DNA of 30,491 nt, from contig JAJZDL010000006.1 in NCBI GenBank assembly GCA_021851465.1, forward strand, positions 1 through 30,491. The letters are read 5' to 3'. A model generated the notes under the pieces. That model did not search any database. It saw only the letters and a list, made by a program, of their open reading frames with translations, and was not told where the DNA came from. Made by a program: the position numbers and the translations under genes. The stretch comes from Acidobacteriota bacterium (lineage in GTDB: Bacteria > Acidobacteriota > Terriglobia > Terriglobales > Acidobacteriaceae). This document shows positions 8,588-16,584 of this stretch, piece after piece. Each line of letters opens with the position of its first letter. The first letter of the stretch is position 1.

Positions 8588-8664
8588 CCCCAATCCCCAA
8601 TCCCCAATCCCCAATCCCCAATCCCCAATCCCCAATCCCCAATCCCCAATCCCCAATCCCCAAT
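8588..8664. repeat. Tandem heptanucleotide repeat, 11 perfect copies of CCCCAAT
   Basis: Eleven head-to-tail copies of CCCCAAT with no mismatch, 77 bases. Read on the minus strand it is ATTGGGG, which makes an open frame with a seven-residue period rich in Gly, Ile, Asp and Trp. That is a by-product of a unit not divisible by three, not a gene. Similar heptamer arrays (STRR elements) are known from cyanobacteria. Confidence 0.95.
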
Positions 8665-8903
8665 CGCCTGCACCCAAACCCCATTTTCCGCTTTGCAGAA
8701 CTTGCTGTATTCTGCTAATCTTTAGAAAGTGGAGTATTGTTCGCACAAATGCCTCTAACGGGATACTGCATAGTGACGGATCGGTTGTTGGGTGCAGTGC
8801 CCGCATTCGGAGAAGGTCGGAACGTCCTTCGAATGAATCGGCAGCGGACAAGCCTCTCGGCAGTATCGTCTGGGCATCGCAGAGCGGCAACCTCCAGACA
8901 GGT

Positions 8904-8932
8904 TTGAAACAGTCGGTCTGCTTTTCTATGCT
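8904..8932 (+). promoter_or_regulatory. Candidate sigma-70-type promoter of the VPEID-CTERM/exosortase module
   Basis: TTGAAA at 8904-8909, a 17-base spacer and TATGCT at 8927-8932 give a good -35/-10 pair. Transcription would begin near 8939 and leave a leader of about 148 bases. A second, weaker option is TTGCTG at 9031 with TATTTT at 9054. Confidence 0.45.
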
Positions 8933-8980
8933 TAGGGGAGCAAGTCCTGGGCGGATAGGGCCATCCTCCCGAATTGGGAT

Positions 8981-9022
8981 CGACGCTGGGAGTTCCATAG
9001 GAACGCACCTGCTTCACTCCCA
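8981..9022 (+). promoter_or_regulatory. Foldable leader segment before the VPEID-CTERM gene
   Basis: TGGGAG at 8987-8992 pairs with CTCCCA at 9017-9022, and inside it GTTCC-ATA-GGAAC (8992-9004) forms a hairpin sharing one base with the outer arm. The upstream CCC-GAATT-GGG adds another short stem. I recognise no known riboswitch class; the GEMM c-di-GMP core motifs are absent. Confidence 0.35.
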
Positions 9023-9086
9023 CTGACCGATTGCTGGTTTTCTGAGTTTGCTTTATTTTGCAAGTTTGCTTCCAGGAGACACTGTG

Positions 9087-9275
9087 ATGTTGACAAGGTT
9101 GCGCAGCATCCTAGCGGTACTGCTGCTTGCGTTCATCGCCACGCACCCCGCATTTGCGGGGCTGCCCGATCCCGGGGGGGGAAATGTGCCGGAGATCGAT
9201 CCCCAAATGGGCATGGGCGCGCTTGCGTTCCTCGGCGGCGTTATCATGGTAATCCGGGGCCGCGCCAAGCTCTGA
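9087..9275 (+). CDS. Minimal VPEID-CTERM sorting-signal protein
   Basis: A 62-residue protein. Residues 1-24 are a signal peptide (MLTRLRSILAVLLLAFIATH, cleaved after AFA). Then come only nine residues, GLPDPGGGN, before the sorting motif VPEID at 34-38, a hydrophobic span (about 42-56) and a basic tail IRGRAKL. This is the tripartite PEP-CTERM layout in its VPEID form, the substrate class of exosortase E, whose gene follows after 68 bases. AGGAG at 9075-9079 supports the ATG at 9087 over an in-frame start at 9048. After signal peptidase and exosortase cleavage only a 9 to 14-residue peptide would remain outside the membrane, so it may be a propeptide or anchor and not a structural surface protein. 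The role is inferred; the family features are plain. Confidence 0.88.
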   Translation: MLTRLRSILAVLLLAFIATHPAFAGLPDPGGGNVPEIDPQMGMGALAFLGGVIMVIRGRAKL

Positions 9276-9343
9276 TCAACGTCCTGCTTTTCAAGCCTGA
9301 AACATAGTCCTGAAACATATAGTCCTTGCCGGATGAGGTTTCC

Positions 9344-11095
9344 ATGAGCGTGAGGGGCGGGTGGCCGAGGGTTCTCGGTCAGTCTGTGTACTCGCGTTGC
9401 TGGTGGTTGGCCTGCATTCTCATGGTCGAATGCATCGTGGCCACGGCCCTGCCCCACCCCTGGTTGCAAGGCAAATCCGTAATGGTGACGCAGGGCCAGC
9501 CCGTCACCATCAACCCATTGCCCTTTCGCTGGCTGCAGGCGCGAACTGTAACCACCTCGACGATCTTCTTCTGTGTTGCGCTACTGTTCTTTGGCCGAGA
9601 CAAGCTGCGCGCCGCGCAATGGGACGCCCCACCGGTTCGCAAAGGCTGGGCCCTGCTTCATCTATGCGCTCTAGTGCTGTTTGCGGGAGCCAGTTTTATT
9701 TTTAAGCACTTTTTATACCTCAATAGCTCTTTTGCAATGCGCGGTTCGCCCCGCGAGCATGGCTTGGTCTGCGTCTGGGGCGTCCTGCTCGCGTTCATCC
9801 CCGCCACGCTTTTGCAGTCGCTGCTCGGCATCCCGAAGCTGCTGCTGCTCGCGCGCAGCCTGGACGACGCCTGGGGGCTGGCGGCGCTCTGCGACGTGCT
9901 GATGATGGCGGCCCGCAGCCTTCTGATTCTGTTGTGGGACAGGCCCCACTCATGGCTCGGACACAGGCTGCAGGCGGCCACCTTTCGCGGAGTGAAGTTC
10001 CTGCTGGGACTCTTCTACCCAGACGTCTTCCGCGATCCCGCGCATTTTATGGTCGGCACCAGGGGATTCTTCGTCGTCATCGCGGACCAGTGCTCCGGGG
10101 TCGAGGGACTGGCCCTGATCCTGAGCCTTACTGTGGGATGGATCCTCTACACGCGCCGTGAGTTGAGGCTTGGCCGGGCCATCCTGCTGGTGCCGATCTC
10201 GCTCCTCCTCAGTTGGCTGCTGAACCTGGTTCGGATCGCCGGACTTATCGCCATTGGGAACGCCGGCTACCGCAAGGTGGCGATGGTCGGCTTCCACTCC
10301 CAGGCCGGTTGGATCCTGTTCAACTGCGTCGCGTTGGGCTTCCTGCTCACGGTCAACAACGTCGCCTGGTTCCGCCAGCCCGGCGCCACCCTTGGCGCGA
10401 TCCAATCCTCCGCACCGCAGGTTGGATCCGGCCCTCTGGCTGGAACCAACGTTGCCGCTGTCTATCTCGTGCCTTTGCTTGCGTTCCTTGGCGCGGGATT
10501 GCTGGCCCAGGCGACATCGAACGGATTTGAATGGATGTACGCGCTGCGTCCCATCGCGGCGCTTGCGGCCTTCTACGTCTACCGCCGCCAGTACCGTGGC
10601 ATGGACTGGCACTTTGGCTGGCTGGGGCCGTTGGTTGGCGTCGCCGTCTTCGCCTTCTGGGTTGCGCTCGACCACTGGATCGGCTGGCAGACGGCCGGCA
10701 GCGGGGCCGCTTCGACCGGGGTCGCCGAGGGGCTGGCGCAGTTGAGCGCAGGCCAGAGGGCTGCGTGGATTGTGCCGCGGGCCATCACCGCAGCAGTCAT
10801 GGTGCCGTTCGCCGAGGAGCTCGCCTTTCGCGGTTACATCGCGCGCCGACTGATGTCGGCCGATGTGCAGAGTGTGCCCTTCGGCAGCCTGAGCCTCTTC
10901 GCAGTGCTCGCCAGTTCGCTGGCGTTCGGCATCCTCCACGGGCGGATGTGGCTTGCCGGAACACTGGCCGGAGTGCTCTACGCGGCGGTCGCCAAGCTGC
11001 GCGGCAGGCTCGGCGAGGCCGTCGCCGCACATGCCACCGCCAATCTTCTGATCGCGCTCTGGGTCGTCGCGCGCGGAGACTATTCGCTCTGGTAA
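9344..11095 (+). CDS. xrtE: Exosortase E / CPBP protease fusion (VPEID-CTERM system)
   Basis: A 583-residue polytopic inner-membrane protein. The N-terminal two thirds are an exosortase with the transpeptidase-like triad: Cys250 in ADQCSGVEG, Arg297 in LNLVRIAG, His318 in GFHSQAGW. The C-terminal third is a CPBP (Rce1/Abi) intramembrane protease: Glu491-Glu492 and Arg496 in FAEELAFRGY, His532 in FGILHGRMW, His563 and Asn567 in HATANLL. This fusion defines exosortase E, which recognises VPEID-CTERM proteins, and the gene before it encodes exactly such a substrate. The ATG at 9344 with GAGG seven bases upstream is preferred over TTG at 9326. No exopolysaccharide cluster, which accompanies many PEP-CTERM systems, lies next to it. 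Confidence 0.93.
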   Translation: MSVRGGWPRVLGQSVYSRCWWLACILMVECIVATALPHPWLQGKSVMVTQGQPVTINPLPFRWLQARTVTTSTIFFCVALLFFGRDKLRAAQWDAPPVRKGWALLHLCALVLFAGASFIFKHFLYLNSSFAMRGSPREHGLVCVWGVLLAFIPATLLQSLLGIPKLLLLARSLDDAWGLAALCDVLMMAARSLLILLWDRPHSWLGHRLQAATFRGVKFLLGLFYPDVFRDPAHFMVGTRGFFVVIADQCSGVEGLALILSLTVGWILYTRRELRLGRAILLVPISLLLSWLLNLVRIAGLIAIGNAGYRKVAMVGFHSQAGWILFNCVALGFLLTVNNVAWFRQPGATLGAIQSSAPQVGSGPLAGTNVAAVYLVPLLAFLGAGLLAQATSNGFEWMYALRPIAALAAFYVYRRQYRGMDWHFGWLGPLVGVAVFAFWVALDHWIGWQTAGSGAASTGVAEGLAQLSAGQRAAWIVPRAITAAVMVPFAEELAFRGYIARRLMSADVQSVPFGSLSLFAVLASSLAFGILHGRMWLAGTLAGVLYAAVAKLRGRLGEAVAAHATANLLIALWVVARGDYSLW

Positions 11096-11191
11096 GTGTT
11101 GTCCGCGCGCCCGTGGAACCGGGACACGAAGCGCCCCTTCACACGTCACAGTCCTATGTTCGCAACAGAAACCCGAAGGCGGTTCGTCCGC

Positions 11192-11368
11192 TCAGTGCTT
11201 GATCAGCCACATCGCCCAGCTCGCCGCGACCGTGCCGCCGACAAACAACGCGAAGCACAGCGCGCCGAAGCGCGCCATCGTCTTTGGCTCCGCTCTCTGT
11301 GTGATGCCGAAGACGATGGAGGTGAAGAGCGAAAACAGCAGCACGGCGCTGAAGTGCGAGAGGGTCAC
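11192..11368 (-). CDS. Small two-span membrane protein
   Basis: A 58-residue protein starting with GTG at 11368 (VTLSHFSAVLLFSLFTSIV). Its start overlaps the stop of the DUF6677-like gene as GTGA, and GGGAGGA lies seven bases upstream. Two hydrophobic segments, about residues 5-22 and 32-55, flank a polar loop TQRAEPKT, and it ends WLIKH. The overlap suggests translational coupling and perhaps a joint complex. No function is recognised. A longer frame upstream of the GTG is a shadow of the neighbour. Confidence 0.75.
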   Translation of the reverse strand: MTLSHFSAVLLFSLFTSIVFGITQRAEPKTMARFGALCFALFVGGTVAASWAMWLIKH

Positions 11369-11799
11369 GAGCGCTTCCTCCCGCTGGCCAGGGAGTGCGC
11401 ATCCACCGCCGCGACGACGTTCAACAGGCCGGCGACCACGATGAACTTGGTCCCATAGTCCGCCACCGCTGTCAACACCGGCGCCTGTCCCCAGCCCTGC
11501 AGGCGCGCCAGTAGATACAGCAGGCCGGAGCCGAGGTCGCCGACAAAGCCAAGCATGTCCAGCGGCTCGCCTGCATTCGGCGTATAGACCTTGCCCTGGA
11601 GCGCGGTGCCGATGGCGAACATGCACCCAATCGAGGCCAGCAGCAGAACTGCTCGCACCCACTTGCCCAGTAGCAGATGGCCCGCGCCGGGAACCAGCCA
11701 GCCCGCAAGCAGCGCCATCGTCGGCGATACACTGCTGCTTGCGTTGCTCTCAACCGTCTTGCCGCCAGCCACTCCAGGCACCTGTACCTTGCTCGTCAT
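11365..11799 (-). CDS. DUF6677-like small membrane protein
   Basis: A 144-residue protein with a polar N-terminus followed by ALLAGWLVPGAGHLLLGKW, a membrane motif shared with TM2/DUF6677-type proteins. More hydrophobic segments follow at about 50-65, 80-95 and 115-130. The function is unknown; proteins of this kind are common in acidobacteria (recollection). It overlaps the 58-residue gene by four bases and is probably expressed together with it. The ATG at 11799 has no clear ribosome binding site, so the start is less certain than the frame. Confidence 0.7.
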   Translation of the reverse strand: MTSKVQVPGVAGGKTVESNASSSVSPTMALLAGWLVPGAGHLLLGKWVRAVLLLASIGCMFAIGTALQGKVYTPNAGEPLDMLGFVGDLGSGLLYLLARLQGWGQAPVLTAVADYGTKFIVVAGLLNVVAAVDAHSLASGRKRS

Positions 11800-11955
11800 C
11801 GCTATCCATCATAGCAGCCTGCGTACCGCCTCGCAGCGGGCCTCCCCGCATCGGGCGCGGAGGCCGCCACCCCACAGGCCGCTCTGGGAATGTCTGGAGA
11901 TGCTCGCACGCTGCGCAGTCCGCCGCGCGGCTCGTTGCGCAGCGGAAACGCGCCC

Positions 11956-12363
11956 TTACTGGGTTGCAGCAGCGGTCGACGGAACCTGGCTTGCTGGAGG
12001 CGGCGTCGATCCATTCGGAACGGTGGTCACCTGCCCCGCCTTTTCCTGCGCCTGGAGCGCCTTGTTGTTGGCCTCTTCGGACTTTGCGTTGGCATTGTCC
12101 ACCGCGGCAGTTGCCTTGGCCGCCTTGACGTTTGCTTTGGACGCGGCTTCGTTGTTCTTCTGCTGCCTGCGCTGGCCCTTCATCTCGCTCTTGCTCATGG
12201 TGCCGACGGGCTGCGAGGTCGCCGTCGTTGCGGCGGTCGGATCGCTGCTGGTGCTGGCGGCAGGTGCGGCCTGTTGGGCAATCGAGCTGCTCGCAGAGAT
12301 CGCAAAGATCGCGCAGGCTGCCAGTGCAGCCAGGCGCGTTGCCGCCGGTGAAGTGGTTATCAT
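11956..12363 (-). CDS. Secreted Ala/Lys-rich protein, function unknown
   Basis: A 135-residue protein with a signal peptide (to about SSSIAQQ, residue 30), a Thr/Ser/Ala-rich stretch, and a helix-prone Lys/Ala/Glu/Asn region at 55-110 (KNNEAASKANVKAAKATAA). The tail is Pro/Thr-rich. No domain is recognised. The exported, low-complexity, probably coiled character suggests a periplasmic or cell-surface protein. GAGG lies about ten bases before the ATG. It is divergent from the VOC protein gene, with 240 bases between them. Confidence 0.65.
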   Translation of the reverse strand: MITTSPAATRLAALAACAIFAISASSSIAQQAAPAASTSSDPTAATTATSQPVGTMSKSEMKGQRRQQKNNEAASKANVKAAKATAAVDNANAKSEEANNKALQAQEKAGQVTTVPNGSTPPPASQVPSTAAATQ

Positions 12364-12603
12364 CTCTATGCCTCGTTAGGAGTAATGTTTCCTTGCACAG
12401 TAGGATGCGTTTTCACAGGGAATGGATGTGCCTTCAACAATGGCAGGGCCGCATTCCCGGCTGTAGCGCGATTGCCGATGACTTGCCGGCTGCTCGCATC
12501 GGGCAGCAAGATTGCGCACTCCCCGCTTGGCTTTCTCGCTCCGGTCGTAGAGAATCCTCTAGTCGGAAAATATCCGCCAAGCCGTCGCCGAGAGGTGCCT
12601 ACA

Positions 12604-13578
12604 ATGTCGCACGATCTTCTGTTGCACGCTCGTCTGTCGCAGAGACAGCTTGCGCCTGCCCGCCCCACTCTTCGCCGCATCTCTTCACTCGCGCTCGCTC
12701 TGGCCGCCACTCTGTACTCCTCGACCGCGTCGGCCCAGTCCGCGCCGCCGCCGACACCCGCGCCTGCCGCCGCCGCCGCGGCAGTTCCAGCGCAGTCGCC
12801 GCCGATGAACGGCATCGCGCACATCGCCATCCGCGTCCAGGACATCGCCGCCTCGGTCTCCTTCTACAACAAGCTGGGCTTCCAGCAGGCCTTCGCCATG
12901 ACCGGGCGCGACGGCAAAGTCTCGCAGTCCTTCATCAAGATCAACGACAAACAGTTCATCGAACTCTACCCAGTGAACGCGCAGAACCCCACGCAGAGCG
13001 CGCCCGGCTTCATGCACCTCTGCTTCGAGGGCGCGGACCTGAACGCGCTGCACGACTACTACGTCGCCGAGGGCCTTGCGCCCATCTCGGTGCGCAAGGC
13101 CGGCGCGGGCAATCTGCTGTTCACCCTCAAAGGCCCGCAGCAGCCCGCCTTTGCGCAGAACATCGAGTACACACAGTACATGCCCGGCTCGCTGCACTCG
13201 AACGACGCCGGTCAGCACCTCGGCCCGGACCGCGTGGCCGACAAGATGGTCGCCGTCACCTTGGCCATGCAGGATCCGTCCGCCGCGCGCGCCTTCTACC
13301 TCGATAAGCTCGGCTTTACGATCGCGGATAAATACAACGGGCATGAGTTCCTGGCCCTGCCCGGCCATTCAAACGAGGCGGTGGAGATCGTTCCCGCCGC
13401 CTCGCTCGGTGCCAAATCCAGCATTCTGCTGTCATCGCCGGACATTCGCAGGTCGGGCGAGTTGCTGAAGGCGAAGGGCATCGACTTCAGCGATGGCGAT
13501 ACCCTGACCGTGGCCGATCCCGACGGCAACATCCTTCGCATCGCGCCGCAGGCCGGGACCTTCCAGGGGCCGATGTGA
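12604..13578 (+). CDS. Exported two-module VOC (glyoxalase-like) protein
   Basis: A 324-residue protein. A signal peptide (about residues 25-45, ending TASAQS) and a Pro/Ala-rich linker precede two vicinal-oxygen-chelate modules. The first begins IAHIAIRVQDIAASVSFYNKLGF (about 70-180), the second MVAVTLAMQDPSAARAFYLDKLGF (about 210-320). This is the paired beta-alpha-beta layout of glyoxalase I, bleomycin-resistance proteins and extradiol dioxygenases; which reaction it serves cannot be told. The ATG at 12604 has GAGAGG before it and starts the signal sequence; an in-frame start at 12385 would place about 70 unlikely residues ahead of it. prmC follows after 13 bases. Confidence 0.8.
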   Translation: MSHDLLLHARLSQRQLAPARPTLRRISSLALALAATLYSSTASAQSAPPPTPAPAAAAAAVPAQSPPMNGIAHIAIRVQDIAASVSFYNKLGFQQAFAMTGRDGKVSQSFIKINDKQFIELYPVNAQNPTQSAPGFMHLCFEGADLNALHDYYVAEGLAPISVRKAGAGNLLFTLKGPQQPAFAQNIEYTQYMPGSLHSNDAGQHLGPDRVADKMVAVTLAMQDPSAARAFYLDKLGFTIADKYNGHEFLALPGHSNEAVEIVPAASLGAKSSILLSSPDIRRSGELLKAKGIDFSDGDTLTVADPDGNILRIAPQAGTFQGPM

Positions 13579-13591
13579 GGGCGGTGAGCGT

Positions 13592-14536
13592 GTGCGCCCC
13601 CATCGAACGCGCATGACGCTGCGCGACGCGCTGGCCTACGGCGCCGACCGGTTGCGTCACAACCCAGACCTGCGCGCCGAAGCCGCCCGCGACGCGCGTT
13701 TGCTGCTGTTGCACGCACTGCAAATCTCGCGCGCCGCGCTGATCGCCGATCCAGATCGCGCACTCACGCCCGGCCAGAAGGCCGCCTACGATGCGTTGCT
13801 CCAACGCCGCCTCGCCAACGAACCGATCCAGTACATCACCGGCGAACAGGAGTTCTACGGCCTCGCCCTGCACGTTACGCCCGCCGTGCTCATCCCGCGA
13901 CCGGAGACCGAGCATCTGGTCGAGGCCGTCCTCGCGGAGATGAAACAGACGAAGTTGAATGGCCCGCAGCCGAAGCGCGGCGCACTGAGGATTTTAGATG
14001 TCGGCACGGGTTCCGGCGCGATCGCCATCGCGCTGGCCCATCACCTGCCTCATGCGCGCATCACCGCCGTCGATCTCTCCACCACGGCCATCGAAGTGGC
14101 CGCATCGAACGCCGCGCGCCACGGCCTCAGTGACCGCATCCAGTTCGTCGCATCCGACCTGCTGGGCGCGCCCGCTGCCGATGAACTCGGCTTCGACGCA
14201 CCGGGGTCCCCGGCGAGCGGTCTTGGCTCGCTGGGGTGGGACGCCATCGTCTGCAACCCGCCTTATGTCCCCACCGCAGACCGCGACAGCCTGCATCCCC
14301 AGGTGCGCGACCACGAACCGGCGGCGGCGCTCTTCGCTGGCCCCGACGGCCTCGACATCTACCGTCGGCTGGTCCCGCAGGCACTCGCCGCGCTGCTGCC
14401 GGGCGGCCTGCTGGCGCTGGAGATCGGCCACGGACAACGCGAGGCGATTGCCGCAATGCTGGCGGATTGGAACGAACTGCGCTTTGTCGAAGACCTGCGG
14501 CAGATTCCGCGCATAGCGCTGGCGCGCAGGCCATAA
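13592..14536 (+). CDS. prmC: Peptide chain release factor N5-glutamine methyltransferase
   Basis: A 314-residue S-adenosylmethionine-dependent methyltransferase that modifies the Gln of the GGQ motif in release factors 1 and 2. The N-terminal helical domain covers about 1-95. IPRPETE (101-107), DVGTGSG (136-142, SAM site) and NPPY (222-225, Gln substrate loop) are all present. About 17 extra residues (DELGFDAPGSPASGLG) sit just before NPPY. The GTG at 13592 is used because GAGG precedes it; ATG at 13613 (MTLRDALAYG) fits the family N-terminus but lacks a ribosome binding site. The gene ends one base from the stop of the convergent ROK gene. Confidence 0.93.
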   Translation: MRPHRTRMTLRDALAYGADRLRHNPDLRAEAARDARLLLLHALQISRAALIADPDRALTPGQKAAYDALLQRRLANEPIQYITGEQEFYGLALHVTPAVLIPRPETEHLVEAVLAEMKQTKLNGPQPKRGALRILDVGTGSGAIAIALAHHLPHARITAVDLSTTAIEVAASNAARHGLSDRIQFVASDLLGAPAADELGFDAPGSPASGLGSLGWDAIVCNPPYVPTADRDSLHPQVRDHEPAAALFAGPDGLDIYRRLVPQALAALLPGGLLALEIGHGQREAIAAMLADWNELRFVEDLRQIPRIALARRP

Positions 14537-14537
14537 A

Positions 14538-15458
14538 CTACGCGGGCCAGAGCCATGCGGCGCCGCGGACCCCGCTGGAGTCGCCGTGTTTTGCCTTCAG
14601 CACCGGAGTCGCCAACGCTCCGCCGCCAAACAGATGCCGCTCGATCAGTGCAGGGAGGTGCGCGTAGAGGCGGTCAAGCTGCGACAGCCCGCCGCCCAGC
14701 ACAATCGCATCGGGGTCGAGCAGATTGACAACCGAGGCCAGTGCGCGCGCGATGCGGTCTTCCAGCCGCGCGATGCTGGCCCCGGCCGCTGCATCGCCGG
14801 ATGCAGCGGCGGCGGCGATCATCTGTCCGCTCAGTCGATTGCCAGTGGCGCGTTCGTGGTCGCGGGCAAGTCCGCTGCCGGAGATCCACGTCTCGATGCA
14901 GCCGTATTGACCGCAGTAGCAGAGCGGTCCAGGCACTTCGCTGGGCGTGGACCAGGGCAGCGGGTTGTGTCCCCACTCGCCACAGACTCCATTCGGCCCC
15001 ACGCGCACCGCCCCGTTGACGGCGATACCGCCGCCGCAGCCAGTGCCCAGAATCACCGCGAAGACCAGCGCAGCGCCAGCCGCCGCACCGTCGGTTGCCT
15101 CGGAGACGGCCAGGCAGTTGGCGTCGTTGGCGCAGCGGACTGGACGCGTCAACGCGGAGGCAAGGTCGCGCTCGAGCGGCTGGCCGTTCAGCCACGTAGA
15201 GTTTGCATTCTTCACCAGACCGGTGGCGGCCACAATCGTCCCCGGAATCCCCACGCCGACCGAGGCCGGTTGGCTGTTGCAAGCGGCGCGGCGCTCCAGA
15301 TCGCGCACGAGTTCGGCGATGGCGCGCACGGTAGCCGTATAGTCGTGCTGTGGCGTGGCGATGCGCAGCCGCGCAATCTCCGCTCCACTGCGGTCGAGCG
15401 CGAGTCCTTCTATCTTGGTGCCGCCCAGGTCGATTCCGATGCGGATGCGGTCTGCCAT
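14538..15458 (-). CDS. ROK-family sugar kinase, fructokinase/glucokinase type
   Basis: A 306-residue cytosolic kinase. GIDLGGTK at 8-15 binds ATP phosphates, Asp112 in NDAN is the catalytic base, and GEWGHNPLPW at 160-169 with CYCGQYGCIE at 180-189 forms the ROK zinc site. The GHNPLPW plus CYCG combination resembles E. coli Mak (manno(fructo)kinase), so fructose, mannose or glucose is the likely substrate; sequence alone does not decide. No DNA-binding domain is present, so it is an enzyme and not a ROK repressor. It starts four bases after the stop of the hydrolase gene, so the two probably share a transcript. Confidence 0.88.
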   Translation of the reverse strand: MADRIRIGIDLGGTKIEGLALDRSGAEIARLRIATPQHDYTATVRAIAELVRDLERRAACNSQPASVGVGIPGTIVAATGLVKNANSTWLNGQPLERDLASALTRPVRCANDANCLAVSEATDGAAAGAALVFAVILGTGCGGGIAVNGAVRVGPNGVCGEWGHNPLPWSTPSEVPGPLCYCGQYGCIETWISGSGLARDHERATGNRLSGQMIAAAAASGDAAAGASIARLEDRIARALASVVNLLDPDAIVLGGGLSQLDRLYAHLPALIERHLFGGGALATPVLKAKHGDSSGVRGAAWLWPA

Positions 15459-15462
15459 GCGC

Positions 15463-16281
15463 TTAATTCATCGCTTTGAGCAGCGCAACCAGGCGAGCGA
15501 ACCCCTGCTCGCGCGCGGCCTTGTTGCCGGGGACGGAATTTGTCGGGTCTTCGCCGGCACGCATGAAGCCATGCCCTGCGCCATCGTAGATGACCGGCTC
15601 ATACTTCTTCCCGGCGGCCTTCATCGCGGCGATTGTGGCCGGAACGGTAACGGTAACGCGTGCGTCGTTGCCCGCGTAAAACCCATAGACGGGCGCGGCA
15701 ATGGGGGCCACATCCGAAGGCGCAGTGCCATAGAAGACGAATGCGGCGGAGAGATCTTTGCGGTGGGCGGCGAAGGCGAAGGACTTGGTGCCACCCCAGC
15801 AGAAGCCAACCACAGCGATCCGGCCGTTGGCTGCCGGAATGGCCTTTGCATAATCGGCAGCGTCGTCGAGGTCGGCGTTGACGCTGTTCGAATCGAGCGC
15901 GGAGACGGCCTTGACGGCGGCCTCCTGGCTGGGAAACTCGCTGCTGCCTCCGCCGTTGGGGCCGGAGCCGGAGAGAAGGTCGGGCGCGACCACGATGTAG
16001 CCCTGCGCGGCCAGTTCGTCGGCCATCTCCTTCGCCCAGTCGGTGAGGCCGAATATCTCGTGAACCAGAATGACGACGGGCACCTTGTCTTTGACCTCTG
16101 GGTAGACCACGAAGGCCTGCAGGGTGCGGCCTCCGTGGTGCAGGGCGACGTACTCATGGTGGCGGGGCGAGGCCTCGAGGCGGGCCTTCGCCCAATCCTG
16201 CGCCTGCATCGACAGGGCGGCGCAGAAGAGGACCGGAGCGGCGGCAAAGAGCTTGAGGGCGCGCGCAAGGGTTGGCATCAT
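15463..16281 (-). CDS. Exported dienelactone-hydrolase-family protein
   Basis: A 272-residue alpha/beta hydrolase with a signal peptide (MMPTLARALKLFAAAPVLF, cleaved after about MQAQ). The dienelactone hydrolase catalytic set is complete: Glu75 in VHEIFG, nucleophile Cys161 in GFCWGG, Asp206 in GNDARV, His237 in GAGHGF. Family members open lactone rings such as carboxymethylenebutenolide, but many act on other esters, so the substrate is open. The start at 16281 (ATGATG) is chosen because the signal peptide begins there; the longer frame to 16503 is poor protein. No clear Shine-Dalgarno is seen. Confidence 0.85.
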   Translation of the reverse strand: MMPTLARALKLFAAAPVLFCAALSMQAQDWAKARLEASPRHHEYVALHHGGRTLQAFVVYPEVKDKVPVVILVHEIFGLTDWAKEMADELAAQGYIVVAPDLLSGSGPNGGGSSEFPSQEAAVKAVSALDSNSVNADLDDAADYAKAIPAANGRIAVVGFCWGGTKSFAFAAHRKDLSAAFVFYGTAPSDVAPIAAPVYGFYAGNDARVTVTVPATIAAMKAAGKKYEPVIYDGAGHGFMRAGEDPTNSVPGNKAAREQGFARLVALLKAMN

Positions 16282-16584
16282 GGACGTGATTCTACCGGCG
16301 CGAAAGAGCCTGCCACAAGAGATTGGCGGCAAATTCGACCCGCCGCGCTTGCGAACGCTGGCCCGCGCCAAAGGCTGGACGATCGCAAGCCCGATGGCCC
16401 CCGCCATGTTGCGAGGATGCACCCCATCTCTCGGCACGCTGCACGGGTCGGCGCGGATGAAGGGTGCGTAAGCGCAGGCGACGCAACCGCGACACAGAAC
16501 CAAAGCCTAATATAGACTGGGCCAGAATGAGTGTCGGCGTACGACCGGCTTCCGTTTCTCTTGTTCGATATCTTCGCGCTCCCC

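Larger units (their letters stand above)
7757..9086. other. Long non-coding region between the RNase gene and the exosortase module
   Basis: About 1.3 kb without a gene I can support; short open frames here have no family features. It holds the leader of the RNase gene, with a small hairpin (CTCCGG at 7777-7782 and CCGGAG at 7792-7797), the strong inverted repeat at 7936-7977, and a terminator-like hairpin at 8119-8156. It also holds an ATTGTG/CACAAT dyad at 8309-8326, the heptanucleotide array at 8588-8664, and the promoter and leader of the VPEID-CTERM gene from 8904 on. Confidence 0.7.

Noticed and set aside
8588..8664. CRISPR array
   Set aside because: Units are seven bases with no spacers and no cas genes are near.
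8343..8684. Minus-strand frame with a GLGIGDW period
   Set aside because: Created by the CCCCAAT array; a seven-base unit reads as a seven-residue repeat in any open frame.
9025..9060. Sigma-54 promoter before the VPEID-CTERM gene
   Set aside because: GG and GC elements are present but spaced by 12 and not 10 bases.
9950..11149. A 399-residue minus-strand open frame
   Set aside because: Antisense to the exosortase E gene; no domain, composition typical of a shadow frame.
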